Of a stretch of 64,000 nucleotides of DNA, positions 1 through 12,978 are shown piece after piece. How positions within the stretch are numbered: the first letter of the stretch is position 1; each line of letters starts with the position of its first letter. The stretch comes from Petrolisthes cinctipes (taxonomy: Eukaryota; Arthropoda; Malacostraca; Decapoda; Porcellanidae). The notes under the pieces were generated by a model, which was given only the letters and a program-made list of their open reading frames with translations, was not told where the DNA came from and did no database searches. Made by a program: the position numbers and the translations under genes. The stretch lies in NCBI GenBank assembly GCA_033782935.1, contig JAWQEG010000411.1, positions 1,547,501 to 1,611,500 of the forward strand. Reading direction: 5' to 3'.

Positions 1-2298
1 TTTGGCACCTAAAACATCGATTTTTAGCATGTTTTGGGCCTGTATTTTGAAAATACTCTAAAACGGAGTAGGCATGTACAGATCGCTTCTGGGACCCTTA
101 AATATCGAATTTTCGGGTGTTTGGGGCCTTAATCTGAGATATAGACTTTTTGGCACCTAAAATATCGATGTTTAGCATGTTTTTAGCCTATAATTTGAAA
201 ATATTCTAGCACTGAGTAGGCATGTACAGATTGCTTTTGGGACCCCAAAATATTGAATTTTCGGGTATTTAGGGCCAGAATTTGAGATATAAACGGGTAC
301 AGAATATGCATGCACATATCGACTTTTGGGCACCTAAAAGATCGATTTTCAGTATGTTTTTGGCCTGTATTTTGAAAATACTCTAACACGGAGTAGGCAT
401 GTACAGATCGCTTCTGGGACCCCTAAATATCGAATTTTCGGGTGTTTTGGGACTGAATTTGAGATATCGACTTTTTGGCACCTATAAGATCGATTTTTAG
501 CATGTTTTTAGCCTATATTTTGAAAATATTCTAGCACTGAGTTGGCATGTACAGATTGCTTTTGGGACCCCAAAATATTGAATTTTCGGGTATTTAGTGC
601 CAGAATTTGAGATATAAACGGGTACAGAAGATGCATGCACATATCGACTTTTGGGCACCTAAAAGACCGATTTTCAGTATGTTTTTGGCCTGTATTTTGA
701 AAATACACTAACACGGAGTAGGCATGTACAGATCGCTTCTGGTACCCCTAAATATCGAATTTTCGGGTGTTTTGGGACTGAATTTGAGATATCGACTTTT
801 TGGCACCTAAAAGATCGATTTTTAGCATGTTTTTAGCCTATATTTTGACAATATTCTAGCACTGAGTAGGCATGTACAGATTGCTTCTGGGACCCCAAAA
901 TATTGAATTTTCGGGTGTTTTGAGCCTGAATTTGAGATATAAACGGGTACAGAAGATACATGCACGTATTAACTTTGGGCATCTAAAATATCGATTTTCA
1001 GCATGTTTTGGCCATGTATTTTGAAAATACTCTAACACGGAGTAGGCATGTACAGCTCACTTATGGGACCCCAAAATATCGAATTTTCGAGTGTTTTGAG
1101 CCTGAATTTGAGATATAAACGGGTACTGAAGATGCATGCATATATCGACTTTTGGGCACCTAAAACATCGATTTTGAGCATGTTTTTGGCCTGTATTTTG
1201 AAAATACTCAAACACGGAGTAGGCATGTACAGATCCCTTCTGGAACCCCTAAATATCGAATTTTCGGGTGTTTTGGGACTGAATTTGAGATATCGACTTT
1301 TTGGCACCTAAAATATTGATTTTTAGCATGTTTTGAGCCTATATTATGAAAATATTCTAGCACTGAGTAGGCATGTACAGATCGCTTCTGGGACCCCAAA
1401 ATATCGAATTTTCGGGTGTTTTGAGCCTGAATTTAAGATATAAACGAGTACAGAAGATGCATGCACATATCGACTTTTGGTACCTAAAATATCGATTTTG
1501 AGCATGTTTTGAGCCTATATTTTGAAAACATTCTAGCACTGAGTAGGCATGTACAGATCGCTTCTGGGACCCCAAAATATCGAATTTTCGGGTGTTTTGA
1601 GCCTGAATTTAAGATATAAACGAGTATAGAAGATGCATACACATATTGACTTTAGGCTCCAAAAATATCGATTTTCAGCATTTTTGGGCCTGAATTTTGA
1701 AAATACTCTAACACGGAGTAGGCATGTACAGATCGCTTCTGGGACCCCAAAATATCGAATTTTCGGGTGTTTAAGGCTTTAATTTGAGATATCGACTTTT
1801 TGGCACCTAAAATATAGATTTTTAGCATGTTTTTAGCCTATATTTTGAAAATATTCTAGCACTGAGTAGGCATGTAGAGATTGCTTCTGGGACCCCAAAA
1901 TATTGAATTTTCCTGTGTTTTGAGCCTGAATTTGAGATATAAACGAGTACAGAAGATACATGCACATATTGACTTTGGGCATCTAAAATATCGATTTTCA
2001 GCATGTTTTGGGCATGTATTTTGAAAATACTCTAACACGGTGTAGGCATGTACAGATCGCTTCTGGGACCCCAAAATATCGAATTTTCGGGTTTTTTGGG
2101 CCTGAAATTGAGATATCGCCTTTACGCACCTAAAATATCGATTTTTAGCATGTTTTGAGCCTATATTTTGAAAATATTCTAGCACTGAGTAGGCATGTAC
2201 AGATCGCTTCTGGGATCCCAAAATATCGAAGTTTCGGGTGTTTTGAGCCTGAATTTGAGATATAAACGGGTACTAAAGATTCATGCACATATCGACTT
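1..2298. repeat. Left-zone HOR, 14-monomer copy (2,298 bp)
   Basis: The start of the window (TTTGGCACCTAAAACATCG) recurs at 2,299 and 4,273. This first unit has 14 monomers, counted from the GGCATG positions 71, 219, 396, 544, 721, 869, 1045, 1222, 1370, 1546, 1721, 1869, 2045 and 2192. Compared with the next unit it has one extra S-L dimer (324 bp) near 220-870. Downstream of that the two units run in parallel at an offset of 1,973-1,974 bp. Confidence 0.85.
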
Positions 2299-4272
2299 TT
2301 TGGCACCTAAAACATCGATTTTTAGCATGTTTTGGGCCTGTATTTTGAAAATACTCTAACACGGAGTAGGCATGTACAGATCGCTTCTGGGACCCCTAAA
2401 TATCGAATTTTCGGGTGTTTGGGGCCTTAATTTGAGATATAGACTTTTTGGCACCTAAAATATCGATGTTTAGCATGTTTTTAGCCTATATTTTGAAAAT
2501 ATTCTAGCACTGAGTTGGCATGTACAGATTGCTTTTGGGACCCCAAAATATTGAATTTTCGGGTATTTAGGGCCAGAATTTGAGATATAAACGGGTACAG
2601 AAGATGCATGCACATATCGACTTATGGGCACCTAAAAGACCGATTTTCAGTATGCTTTTGGCCTGTATTTTGAAAATACTCTAACACGGAGTAGGCATGT
2701 ACTGATCGCTTCTGGTACCCCTAAATATCGAATTTTCGGGTGTTTTGGGACTGAATTTGAGATATCGACTTTTTGGCACCTAAAAGATCGATTTTTAGCA
2801 TGTTTTTAGCCTATATTTTGAAAATATTCTAGCACTGAGTAGGCATGTACAGATTGCTTCTGGGACCCCAAAATATCGAATTTTCGGGTGTTTTGAGCCT
2901 GAATTTGAGATATAAACGGGTACAGAAGATACATGCACGTATTAACTTTGGGCATCTATAATATTGATTTTCAGCATGTTTTGGGCATGTATTTTGAAAA
3001 TACTCTAACACGGAGTAGGCATGTACAGATCACTTCTGGGACCCCAAAATATCGAATTTTCGAGTGTTTTGAGCCTGAATTTGAGATATAAACGGGTACT
3101 GAAGATGCATGCACATATCGACTTTTGGGCACCTAAAACATCGATTTTGAGCATGTTTTTGGCCAGTATTTTGAAAATACTCAAACACGGAGTAGGCATG
3201 TACAGATCCCTTCTGGAACCCCTAAATATCGAATTTTCGGGTGTTTTCGGACTGAATTTGAGATATCGACTTTTTGGCACCTAAAATATTGATTTTTAGC
3301 ATGTTTTGAGCCTATATTTTGAAAATATTCTAGCACTGAGTAGGCATGTACAGATCGCTTCTGGGACCCCAAAATATCGAATTTTCGGGTGTTTTGAGCC
3401 TGAATTTAAGATATAAACGAGTACAGAAGATGCATGCACATATCGACTTTTGGCACCTAAAATATCGATTTTGAGCATGTTTTGAGCCTATATTTTGAAA
3501 GCATTCTAGCACTGAGTAGGCATGTACAGATCGCTTCTGGGACCCCAAAATATCGAATTTTCGGGTGTTTTGAGCCTGAATTTAAGATATAAACGAGTAT
3601 AGAAGATGCATACACATATTGACTTTAGGCTCCAAAAATATCGATTTTCAGCATGTTTTGGGCCTGAATTTTTAAAATACTCTAACACGGAGTAGGCATG
3701 TACAGATCGCTTCTGGGACCCCAAAATATCGAATTTTCGGGTGTTTAGGGCCTTAATTTGAGATATCGACTTTTTGGCACCTGAAATATCGATTTTTAGC
3801 ATGTTTTTAGCCTATATTTTGAAAATATTCTAGCACTGAGTAGGCATGTAGAGATTGCTTCTGGGACCCCAAAATATTGAATTTTCCTGTGTTTTGAGCC
3901 TGAATTTGAGATATAAACGAGTACAGAAGATACATGCACATATTGACTTTGGGCATCTAAAATATCGATTTTCAGCATGTTTTGGGCATGTATTTTGAAA
4001 ATACTCTAACACGGAGTAGGCATGTACAGATCGCTTCTGGGACCCCAAAATATCGAATTTTCGGGTTTTTTGGGCCTGAAATTGAGATATCGCCTTTACG
4101 CACCTAAAATATCGATTTTTAGCATGTTTTGAGCTTATATTTTGAAAATATTCTAGCACTGAGTAGGCATGTACAGATCGCTTCTGGGATCCCAAAATAT
4201 CGAAGTTTCGGGTGTTTTGAGCCTGAATTTGAGATATAAACGGGTACTGAAGATGCATGCACATATCGACTT
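2299..4272. repeat. Left-zone HOR, 12-monomer copy (1,974 bp)
   Basis: This unit parallels 1-2,298 apart from one missing dimer. Shared diagnostic changes include AGGCATGTAGAGATTGC (near 1,870 and 3,844), the TTTTCCTGTG variant of TTTTCGGGTG, and GTTTCGGGTG after ATATCGAA. Differences between copies are scattered single bases, such as CTATAATATTG against CTAAAATATCG. Confidence 0.85.
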
Positions 4273-5304
4273 TTTGGCACCTAAAACATCGATTTTTAGC
4301 ATGTTTTGGGCCTGTATTTTGAAAATACTCTAAAACGGAGTAGGCATGTACAGGTCGCTTCTGGGACCCTTAAATATCGAATTTTCGGGTGTTTGGGGCC
4401 TTAATCTGAGATATAGACTTTTTGGCACCTAAAATATCGATGTTTAGCATGTTTTTAGCCTATAATTTGAAAATATTCTAGCACTGAGTAGGCATGTACA
4501 GATTGCTTTTGGGACCCGAAAATATTGAATTTTCGGGTATTTAGGGCCAGAATTTGAGATATAAACGGGTACAGAATATGCATGCACATATCGACTTTTG
4601 GGCACCTAAAAGATCGATTTTCAGTATGTTTTTGGCCTGTATTTTGAAAATACTCTAACACGGAGTAGGCATGTACAGATCGCTTCTGGGACCCCTAAAT
4701 ATCGAATTTTCGGGTGTTTTGGGACTGAATTTGAGATATCGACTTTTTGGCACCTATAAGATCGATTTTTAGCATGTTTTTAGCCTATATTTTGAAAATA
4801 TTCTAGCACTGAGTAGGCATGTACAGATCACTTCTGGGACCCCAAAATATCGAATTTTCGAGTGTTTTGAGCCTGAATTTGAGATATAAACGGGTACTGA
4901 AGATGCATGCACATATCGACTTTTGGGCACCTAAAACATCGATTTTGAGCATGTTTTTGGCCTGTATTTTGAAAATACTCAAACACGGAGTAGGCATGAA
5001 CATATCCCTTCTCGAACCCCTAAATATCGAATTTTCGGGTGTTTTGGGACTGAATTTGAGATATCGACTTTTTGGCACCTAAAATATCGATTTTTAGCAT
5101 ATTTTGAGCCTATATTTTGAAAATATTCTAGCACTGAGTAGGCATGTACAGATCGCTTCTGGGACCCCAAAATATCGAATTTTCGGGTGTTTTGTGCCTG
5201 TATTTAAGATATAAACGAGTACAGAAGATGCATGCACATATCGACTTTTGGGCACCTAAAATATCGATTTTGAGCATGTTTTGAGCCTATATTTTGAAAA
5301 CATT
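4273..5304. repeat. Left-zone HOR, truncated copy
   Basis: The first part matches 1-510 at an offset of 4,272, including CTAAAACGG and the rare ATAATTTGAAAATATT. Near 4,800 the match switches to the part of the unit seen at 1,032 and 3,005. About three monomers (501 bp) are therefore missing relative to the first copy. This is a whole-monomer deletion in register. Confidence 0.75.
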
Positions 5305-7457
5305 CTAGCACTGAGTAGGCATGTACAGATCGCTTCTGGGACCCCAAAATATCGAATTTACGGGTGTTTTGAGCCTGAATTTAAGATATAAACGAGTATA
5401 GAAGATGCATACACATATTGACTTTTGGCACCAAAAATATCGATTTTCAGCATGTTTTGGGCCTGAATTTTGAAAATACTCTAACACGGAGTAGGCATGT
5501 ACAGATCGCTTCTGGGACCCCAAAATATCGAATTTTCGGGTGTTTAGGGCCAGAATTTGAGAAATAAACGGGTACAGAAGATGCATGCACATATCGACTT
5601 TTGGGGACCTAAAAGATCGATTTCCAGTATGTTTTTAACCTGTATTTTGAAACACGGAGTAGGCATGTACAGATCGCTTCTCGAACCCCTAAATATCGAA
5701 TTTTCGGGTGTTTTGGGACTGAATTTGAGAGATCGACTTTTTGGCACCTAAAATATCGATTTTTAGCATATTTTGAGCCTATATTTTGAAAATATTCTAG
5801 CACTGAGTAGGCATGTACAGATCGCTTCTGGGACCCCAAAATATCGAATTTTCGGGTGTTTTGAGCCTGAATTTAAGATATAAACGAGTACAGAAGATGC
5901 ATGCACATATCGACTTTTGGGCACCTAAAATATCGATTTTGAGCATGTTTTTAGCCTATATTTTGAAAACATTCTAGCACTGAGTAGGCATGTACAAATC
6001 GCTTCTGGGACCCCAAAATATCGAATTTTCGGGTGTTTAGGCCAGAATTTGAGATATAAACGGGTACAGAAGATGCATGCACATATCGACTTTTGGGCAC
6101 CTAAAAGATCGATTTTCAGTATGTTTTTGGCCTGTATTTTGAAAATACTCTAACACGGAGTAGGCATGTACAGATCGCTTCTGGGACCACAAAATATCGA
6201 ATTTTCGGGTGTTTTGGGCCTTAATTTGAGATAAAACGAGTACAGAAGATGCATGCACATATCGACTTTTGGGCACCTAAAATATCGATTTTGAGCATGT
6301 TTTGAGCCTATATTTTGAAAACATTCTAGCACTGAGTAGGCATGTACAGATTGCTTCTGGGCCCCCAAAATATTGAATTTTCGGGTGTTTAGGGTAAGAA
6401 TTTGAGATATAAACGGGTACAGAAGATGCATGCACATATCGACTTTTGGGCACCTAAAAGATCGATTTTCAGTATGTTTTTGGCCTGTATTTAGAAAATA
6501 CTCTAACACGGAGTAGGCATGTACAGATCGCTTCTGGGACCTTTAAATATCGAATTTTCGGGTGTTTTGGGACTGAATTTGAGATATCGACTTTTTGGCA
6601 TCTAAAATATCTATTTTCAGCATGTTTTGGCCTGTATTTTGAAAACATTCTAGCACTGAGTAGGCATGTACAGATCGCTTCTGGGACCCCAAAATATCGA
6701 ATTTTCGGGTGTTTTGAGCCTGAATTTAAGATATAAACGAGTATAGAAGATACATACACATATTGACTTTTGGCTCCAAAAATATCGATTTTCAGCATGT
6801 TTTGGGCCTGAATTTTGAAAATACTCTAACACGGTGTAGGCATGTACAGATCGCTTCTGGGACCCCAAAATATCGAATTTTCGGGTGTTTAGGGCCAGAA
6901 TTTGAGAAATAAACGGGTACAGAAGATGCATGCACATATCGACTTTTGGGCACCTAAAAGATCGATTTCCAGTATGTTTTTAACCTGTATTTTGAAACAC
7001 GGAGTAGGCATGTACAGATCGCTTCTCGAACCCCTAAATATCGAATTTTCGGGTGTTTTGGGACTGAATTTGAGATATCGACTTTTTGGCACCTAAAATA
7101 TCGATTTTGAGCATGTTTTGAGCCTATATTTTGAAAACATTCTAGCACTGAGTAGGCATGTACAGATCGCTTCTGGGACCCCAAAATATCGAATTTTCGG
7201 GTGTTTTGAGCCTGAATTTGAGTTATAAACAGATACTGAAGATGCATGCACATATCGACTTTTGGGCACCTAAAACATTGATTTTGAGCATGTTTTTGGC
7301 CTGTATTTTGAAAATACTCAAACACTGAGTAGGCATGTTCAGATCCCTTCTGGAACCCCTAAATATCGTATTTTCGGGTGTTTTGGGACTGAATTTGAGA
7401 TATCGACTTTTTGGCACCTAAAATATCGATTTTTGGCATGTTTTTAGCCTATATTTT
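5305..7457. repeat. Transitional block with 1,345-bp spacing
   Basis: The segment at 5,305-5,750 recurs at 6,650-7,095 (offset 1,345) and then at 7,643-8,088 (offset 993). It introduces the marker monomer TATTTTGAAACACGGAG, shortened by about nine bases, that is later part of the 2,024-bp HOR. I read this as the junction between the left zone and the 2,024-bp HOR domain, built from shorter combinations of the same monomers. Confidence 0.7.
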
Positions 7458-8951
7458 GATAATATTCTAGCACTGAGTAGGCATGTACAGATTGCTTCTG
7501 GGACCCCAAAATATTGAATTTTCGGGCGTTTTGAGCCTGAATTTGAGATATAAACGGGTACAGAAGATACATGCACATATTGACTTTGGGCATCTAAAAT
7601 ATCTATTTTCAGCATGTTTTGGGCCTGTATTTTGAAAACATTCTAGCACTGAGTAGGCATGTACAGATCGCTTCTGGGACCCCAAAATATCGAATTTTCG
7701 GGTGTTTTGAGCCTGAATTTGAGATATAAACGAGTATAGAAGATGCATACACATATTGACTTTTGGCTCCAAAAATATCGATTTTCAGCATGTTTTGGGC
7801 CTGAATTTTGAAAATACTCTAACACGGAGTAGGCATGTACAGATCGCTTCTGGGACCCCAAAATATCGAATTTTCGGGTGTTTAGGGCCAGAATTTGAGA
7901 AATAAACGGGTACAGAAGATGCATGCACATATCGACTTTTGGGCACCTAAAAGATCGATTTCCAGTATGTTTTTAACCTGTATTTTGAAATACGGAGTAG
8001 GCATGTACAGATCGCTTCTCGAACCCCTAAATATCGAATTTTCGGGTGTTTTGGGACTGAATTTGAGATATCGACTTTTTGGCACCTAAAATATCGATTT
8101 TTAGCATATTTTTAGCCTATATTTTGAAAATATTCTAGCACTGAGTAGGCATGTACAGATTGCTTCTGGGACCCCAAAATATTGAATTTTAGGGTGTTTT
8201 GAGCCTGAATTTGAGATATAAACGGGTACAGAAGATGCATGCACAAATCGACTTTTGGGCACCTAAAAGATCGATTTTCAGTATGTTTTTGGCCTGTATT
8301 TAGAAAATACTCTAACACGGAGTAGGCATGTACAGATCGCTTCTGGGACCTTTAAATATCGAATTTTCGGGTGTTTTGGGACTGAATTTGAGATATCGAC
8401 TTTTTGGCACCTAAAAGATCGATTTTTAGCATGTTTTTAGCCTATATTTTGAAAATATTCTAGCACTGAGTAGGCATGTACAGATTGCTTCTGGGACCCC
8501 AAAATATTGAATTTTAGGGTGTTTTGAGCCTGAATTTGAGATATAAACGGGTACAGAAGATACATGCACATATTGACTTTGGGCATCTAAAATATCGATT
8601 TTCAGCATGTTTTGGGCATGTATTTTAAAAATACTCTAACACGGAGTAGGCATGTACAGATCGCTTCTGGGACCCCAAAATATCGAATTTTCGGGTGTTT
8701 TGAGCCTGAATTTGAGTTATAAACAGATACTGAAGATGCATGCACATATCGACTTTTGGGCACCTAAAACATTGATTTTGAGAATGTTTTTGGCCTGTAT
8801 TTTGAAAATACTCAAACACTGAGTAGGCATGTTCAGATCCCTTCTGGAACCCCTAAATATCGAATTTTCGGGTGTTTTGGGACTGAATTTGAGATATCGA
8901 CTTTTTGGCACCTAAAATATCGATTTTTAGCATGTTTTTAGCCTATATTTT
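7458..8951. repeat. 2,024-bp HOR domain, shortened copy (1,494 bp)
   Basis: Unit edges in this domain are set at the rare change TTTTGATAATATTC (usual form TTTTGAAAATATTC). It occurs at 7,458, 8,952, 10,976, 12,979, 15,003, 17,027, 18,883, 22,601 and 24,625. This first copy is 1,494 bp, 530 bp short of the full unit. It lacks the monomers with GGCTTGTACAG and TACAAATCGC. Confidence 0.8.
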
Positions 8952-10975
8952 GATAATATTCTAGCACTGAGTAGGCATGTACAGATTGCTTCTGGGACCC
9001 CAAAATATTGAATTTTCGGGTGTTTTGAGCCTGAATTTGAGATATAAACGGGTACAGAAGATACATGCACATATTGACTTTGGGCATCTAAAATATCTAT
9101 TTTCAGCATGTTTTGGGCCTGTATTTTGAAAACATTCTAGCACTGAGTAGGCATGTACAGATCGCTTCTGGGACCCCAAAATATCGAATTTTCGGGTGTT
9201 TTGAGCCTGAATTTAAGATATAAACGAGTATAGAAGATGCATACACATATTGACTTTTGGCTCCAAAAATATCGATTTTCAGCATGTTTTGGGCCTGAAT
9301 TTTGAAAATACTCTAACACGGAGTAGGCATGTACAGATCGCTTCTGGGACCCCAAAATATCGAATTTTCGGGTGTTTAGGGCCAGAATTTGAGAAATAAA
9401 CGGGTACAGAAGATGCATGCACATATCGACTTTTGGGCACCTAAAAGATCGATTTCCAGTATGTTTTTAACCTGTATTTTGAAACACGGAGTAGGCATGT
9501 ACAGATCGCTTCTCGAACCCCTAAATATCGAATTTTCGGGTGTTTTGGGACTGAATTTGAGATATCGACTTTTTGGCACCTAAAATATCGATTTTTAGCA
9601 TATTTTTAGCCTATATTTTGAAAATATTCTAGCACTGAGTAGGCTTGTACAGATCGCTTCTGGGACCCCAAAATATCGAATTTTCGGGTGTTTTAAGCCT
9701 GAATTTAAGATATAAACGAGTACAGAAGATGCATGCACATATCGACTTTTGGGCACCTAAAATATCGATTTTGAGTATGTTTTGAGCCTATATTTTGAAA
9801 ACATTCTAGCACTGAGTAGGCATGTACAAATCGCTTCTGGGACCCCAAAATATCGAATTTTCGGGTGTTTAGGCCAGAATTTGAGATATAAACGGGTACA
9901 GAAGATGCATGCACATATCGACTTTTGTGCACCTAAAAGATCGATTTTCAGTATGTTTTTGGCCTGTATTTTGAAAATACTCTAACACGGAGTAGGCATG
10001 TACAGATCGCTTCTGGGACCCCAAAATATCGAATTTTCGGGTGTTTTGGGCCTTAATTTGAGATATAAACGAGTGCAGAAGATGCATGCACATATCGACT
10101 TTTGGGCACCTAAAATATCGATTTTGAGCATGTTTTGAGCCTATATTTTGAAAACATTCTAGCACTGAGTAGGCATGTACAGATTGCTTCTGGGCCCCAA
10201 AAATATTGAATTTTCGGGTGTTTAGGGTAAGAATTTGAGATATAAACGGGTACAGAAGATGCATGCACATATCGACTTTTGGGCACCTAAAAGATCGATT
10301 TTCAGTATGTTTTTGGCCTGTATTTAGAAAATACTCCAACACGGAGTAGGCATGTACAGATCGCTTCTGGGACCTTTAAATATCGAATTTTCGGGTGTTT
10401 TGGGACTGCATTTGAGATATCGACTTTTTGGCACCTAAAAGATCGATTTTTAGCATGTTTTGAGCCTATATTTTGAAAATATTCTAGCACTGAGTAGGCA
10501 TGTACAGATTGCTTCTGGGACCCCAAAATATTGAATTTTCGGGTGTTTTGAGCCTGAATTTGAGATATAAACGGGTACAGAAGATACATGCACATATTGA
10601 CTTTGGGCATCTAAAATATCGATTTTCAGCATGTTTTGGGCATGTATTTTAAAAATACTCTAACACGTAGTAGGCATGTACAGATCGCTTCTGGGACCCC
10701 AAAATATCGAATTTTCGGGTGTTTTGAGCCTGAATTTGAGTTATAAACGGATACTGAAGATGCATGCACATATCGACTTTTGGGCACCTAAAACATTGAT
10801 TTTGAGCATGTTTTTGGCCTGTATTTTGAAAATACTCAAACACGGAGTAGGCATGTTCAGATCCCTTCTGGAACCCCTAAATATTGAATTTTCGGGTGTT
10901 TTGGGACTGAATTTGAGATATCGACTTTTTGGCACCTAAAATATCGATTTTTAGCATGTTTTTAGCCTATATTTT
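8952..10975. repeat. 2,024-bp HOR, full 12-monomer copy
   Basis: This full unit is 2,024 bp to the next TTTTGATAATATTC marker. It contains in order the 168-bp monomer (ATTTTGAAACACGG near 9,478), the GGCTTGTACAG monomer (9,640s), the TACAAATCGC monomer (9,820s), GGCCCCAAAAATATTG (10,190s) and ATTTAGAAAATACTCC (10,322). Confidence 0.85.
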
Positions 10976-12978
10976 GATAATATTCTAGCACTGAGTAGGC
11001 ATGTACAGATTGCTTCTGGGACCCCAAAATATTGAATTTTCGGGCGTTTTGAGCCTGAATTTGAGATATAAACGGGTACAGAAGATACATGCACATATTG
11101 ACTTTGGGCATCTAAAATATCTATTTTCAGCATGTTTTGGGCCTGTATTTTGAAAACATTCTAGCACTGAGTAGGCATGTACAGATCGCTTCTGGGACCC
11201 CAAAATATCGAATTTTCGGGTGTTTTGAGCCTGAATTTAAGATATAAACGAGTATAGAAGATGCATACACATATTGACTTTTGGCTCCAAAAATATCGAT
11301 TTTCAGCATGTTTTGGGCCTGAATTTTGAAAATACTCTAACACGGAGTAGGCATGTACAGATCGCTTCTGGGACCCCAAAATATCGAATTTTCGGGTGTT
11401 TAGGGCCAGAATATGAGAAATAAACGGGTACAGAAGATGCATGCACATATCGACTTTTGGGCACCTAAAAGATCGATTTTCAGTATGTTTTTGGCCTGTA
11501 TTTAGAAAATACTCTAACACGGAGTAGGCATGTACAGATCGCTTCTGGGACCTTTAAATATCGAATTTTCGGGTGTTTTGGGACTGAATTTGAGATATCG
11601 ACTTTTTGGCACCTAAAAGATCGATTTTTAGCATGTTTTTAGCCTATATTTTGAAAATATTCTAGCACTGAGTAGGCATGTACAGATTGCTTCTGGGACC
11701 CCAAAATATTGAATTTTAGGGTGTTTTGAGCCTGAATTTGAGATATAAACGGGTACAGAAGATACATGCACATATTGACTTTGGGCATCTAAAATATCGA
11801 TTTTCAGCATGTTTTGGGCATGTATTTTAAAAATACTCTAACACGGAGTAGGCATGTACAGATCGCTTCTCGAACCCCTAAATATCGAATTTTCGGGTGT
11901 TTTGGGACTGAATTTGAGATATCGACTTTTTGGCACCTAAAATATCGATTTTTAGTATATTTTTAGCCTATATTTTGAAAATATTCTAGCACTGAGTAGG
12001 CTTGTACAGATCGCTTCTGGGACCCCAAAATATCGAATTTTCGGGTGTTTTAAGCCTGAATTTAAGATATAAACGAGTACAGAAGATGCATGCACATATC
12101 GACTTTTGGGCACCTAAAATATCGATTTTGAGCATGTTTTGAGCCTATATTTTGAAAACATTCTAGCACTGAGTAGGCATGTACAAATCGCTTCTGGGAC
12201 CCCAAAATATCGAATTTTCGGGTGTTTAGGCCAGAATTTGAGATATAAACGGGTACAGAAGATGCATGCACATATCGACTTTTGGGCACCTAAAAGATCG
12301 ATTTTCAGTATGTTTTTGGCCTGTATTTAGAAAATACTCTAACACGGAGTAGGCATGTACAGATCGCTTCTGGGACCTTTAAATATCGAATTTTCGGGTG
12401 TTTTGGGACTGAATTTGAGATATCGACTTTTTGGCACCTAAAAGATCGATTTTTAGCATGTTTTTAGCCTATATTTTGAAAATATTCTAGCACTGAGTAG
12501 GCATGTACAGATTGCTTCTGGGACCCCAAAATATTGAATTTTAGGGTGTTTTGAGCCTGAATTTGAGATATAAACGGGTACAGAAGATACATGCACATAT
12601 TGACTTTGGGCATCTAAAATATCGATTTTCAGCATGTTTTGGGCATGTATTTTAAAAATACTCTAACACGGAGTAGGCATGTACAGATCGCTTCTGGGAC
12701 CCCAAAATATCGAATTTTCGGGTGTTTTGAGCCTGAATTTGAGTTATAAACAGATACTGAAGATGCATGCACATATCGACTTTTGGGCACCTAAAACATT
12801 GATTTTGAGAATGTTTTTGGCCTGTATTTTGAAAATACTCAAACACTGAGTAGGCATGTTCAGATCCCTTCTGGAACCCCTAAATATCGAATTTTCGGGT
12901 GTTTTGGGACTGAATTTGAGATATCGACTTTTTGGCACCTAAAATATCGATTTTTAGCATGTTTTTAGCCTATATTTT
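10976..12978. repeat. HOR copy with alternative composition (2,003 bp)
   Basis: This unit also has 12 monomers but totals 2,003 bp. The 168-bp monomer is absent. Its place and flanks are taken by monomers of the ATTTAGAAAATACTC and CTTCTCGAACCCC types. The first part (to about 11,400) and the last part (from about 12,650) match neighbouring copies. I infer internal recombination between two register-shifted HOR copies. Confidence 0.75.

Noticed and set aside
1048..1311. Plus-strand open frames of 64-87 codons, recurring (1,048, 3,021, 4,819, 10,676 and others)
   Set aside because: They begin at the ATG of GGCATGTACAG in some monomers and end at HOR-dependent stops. They follow repeat structure and are not genes.
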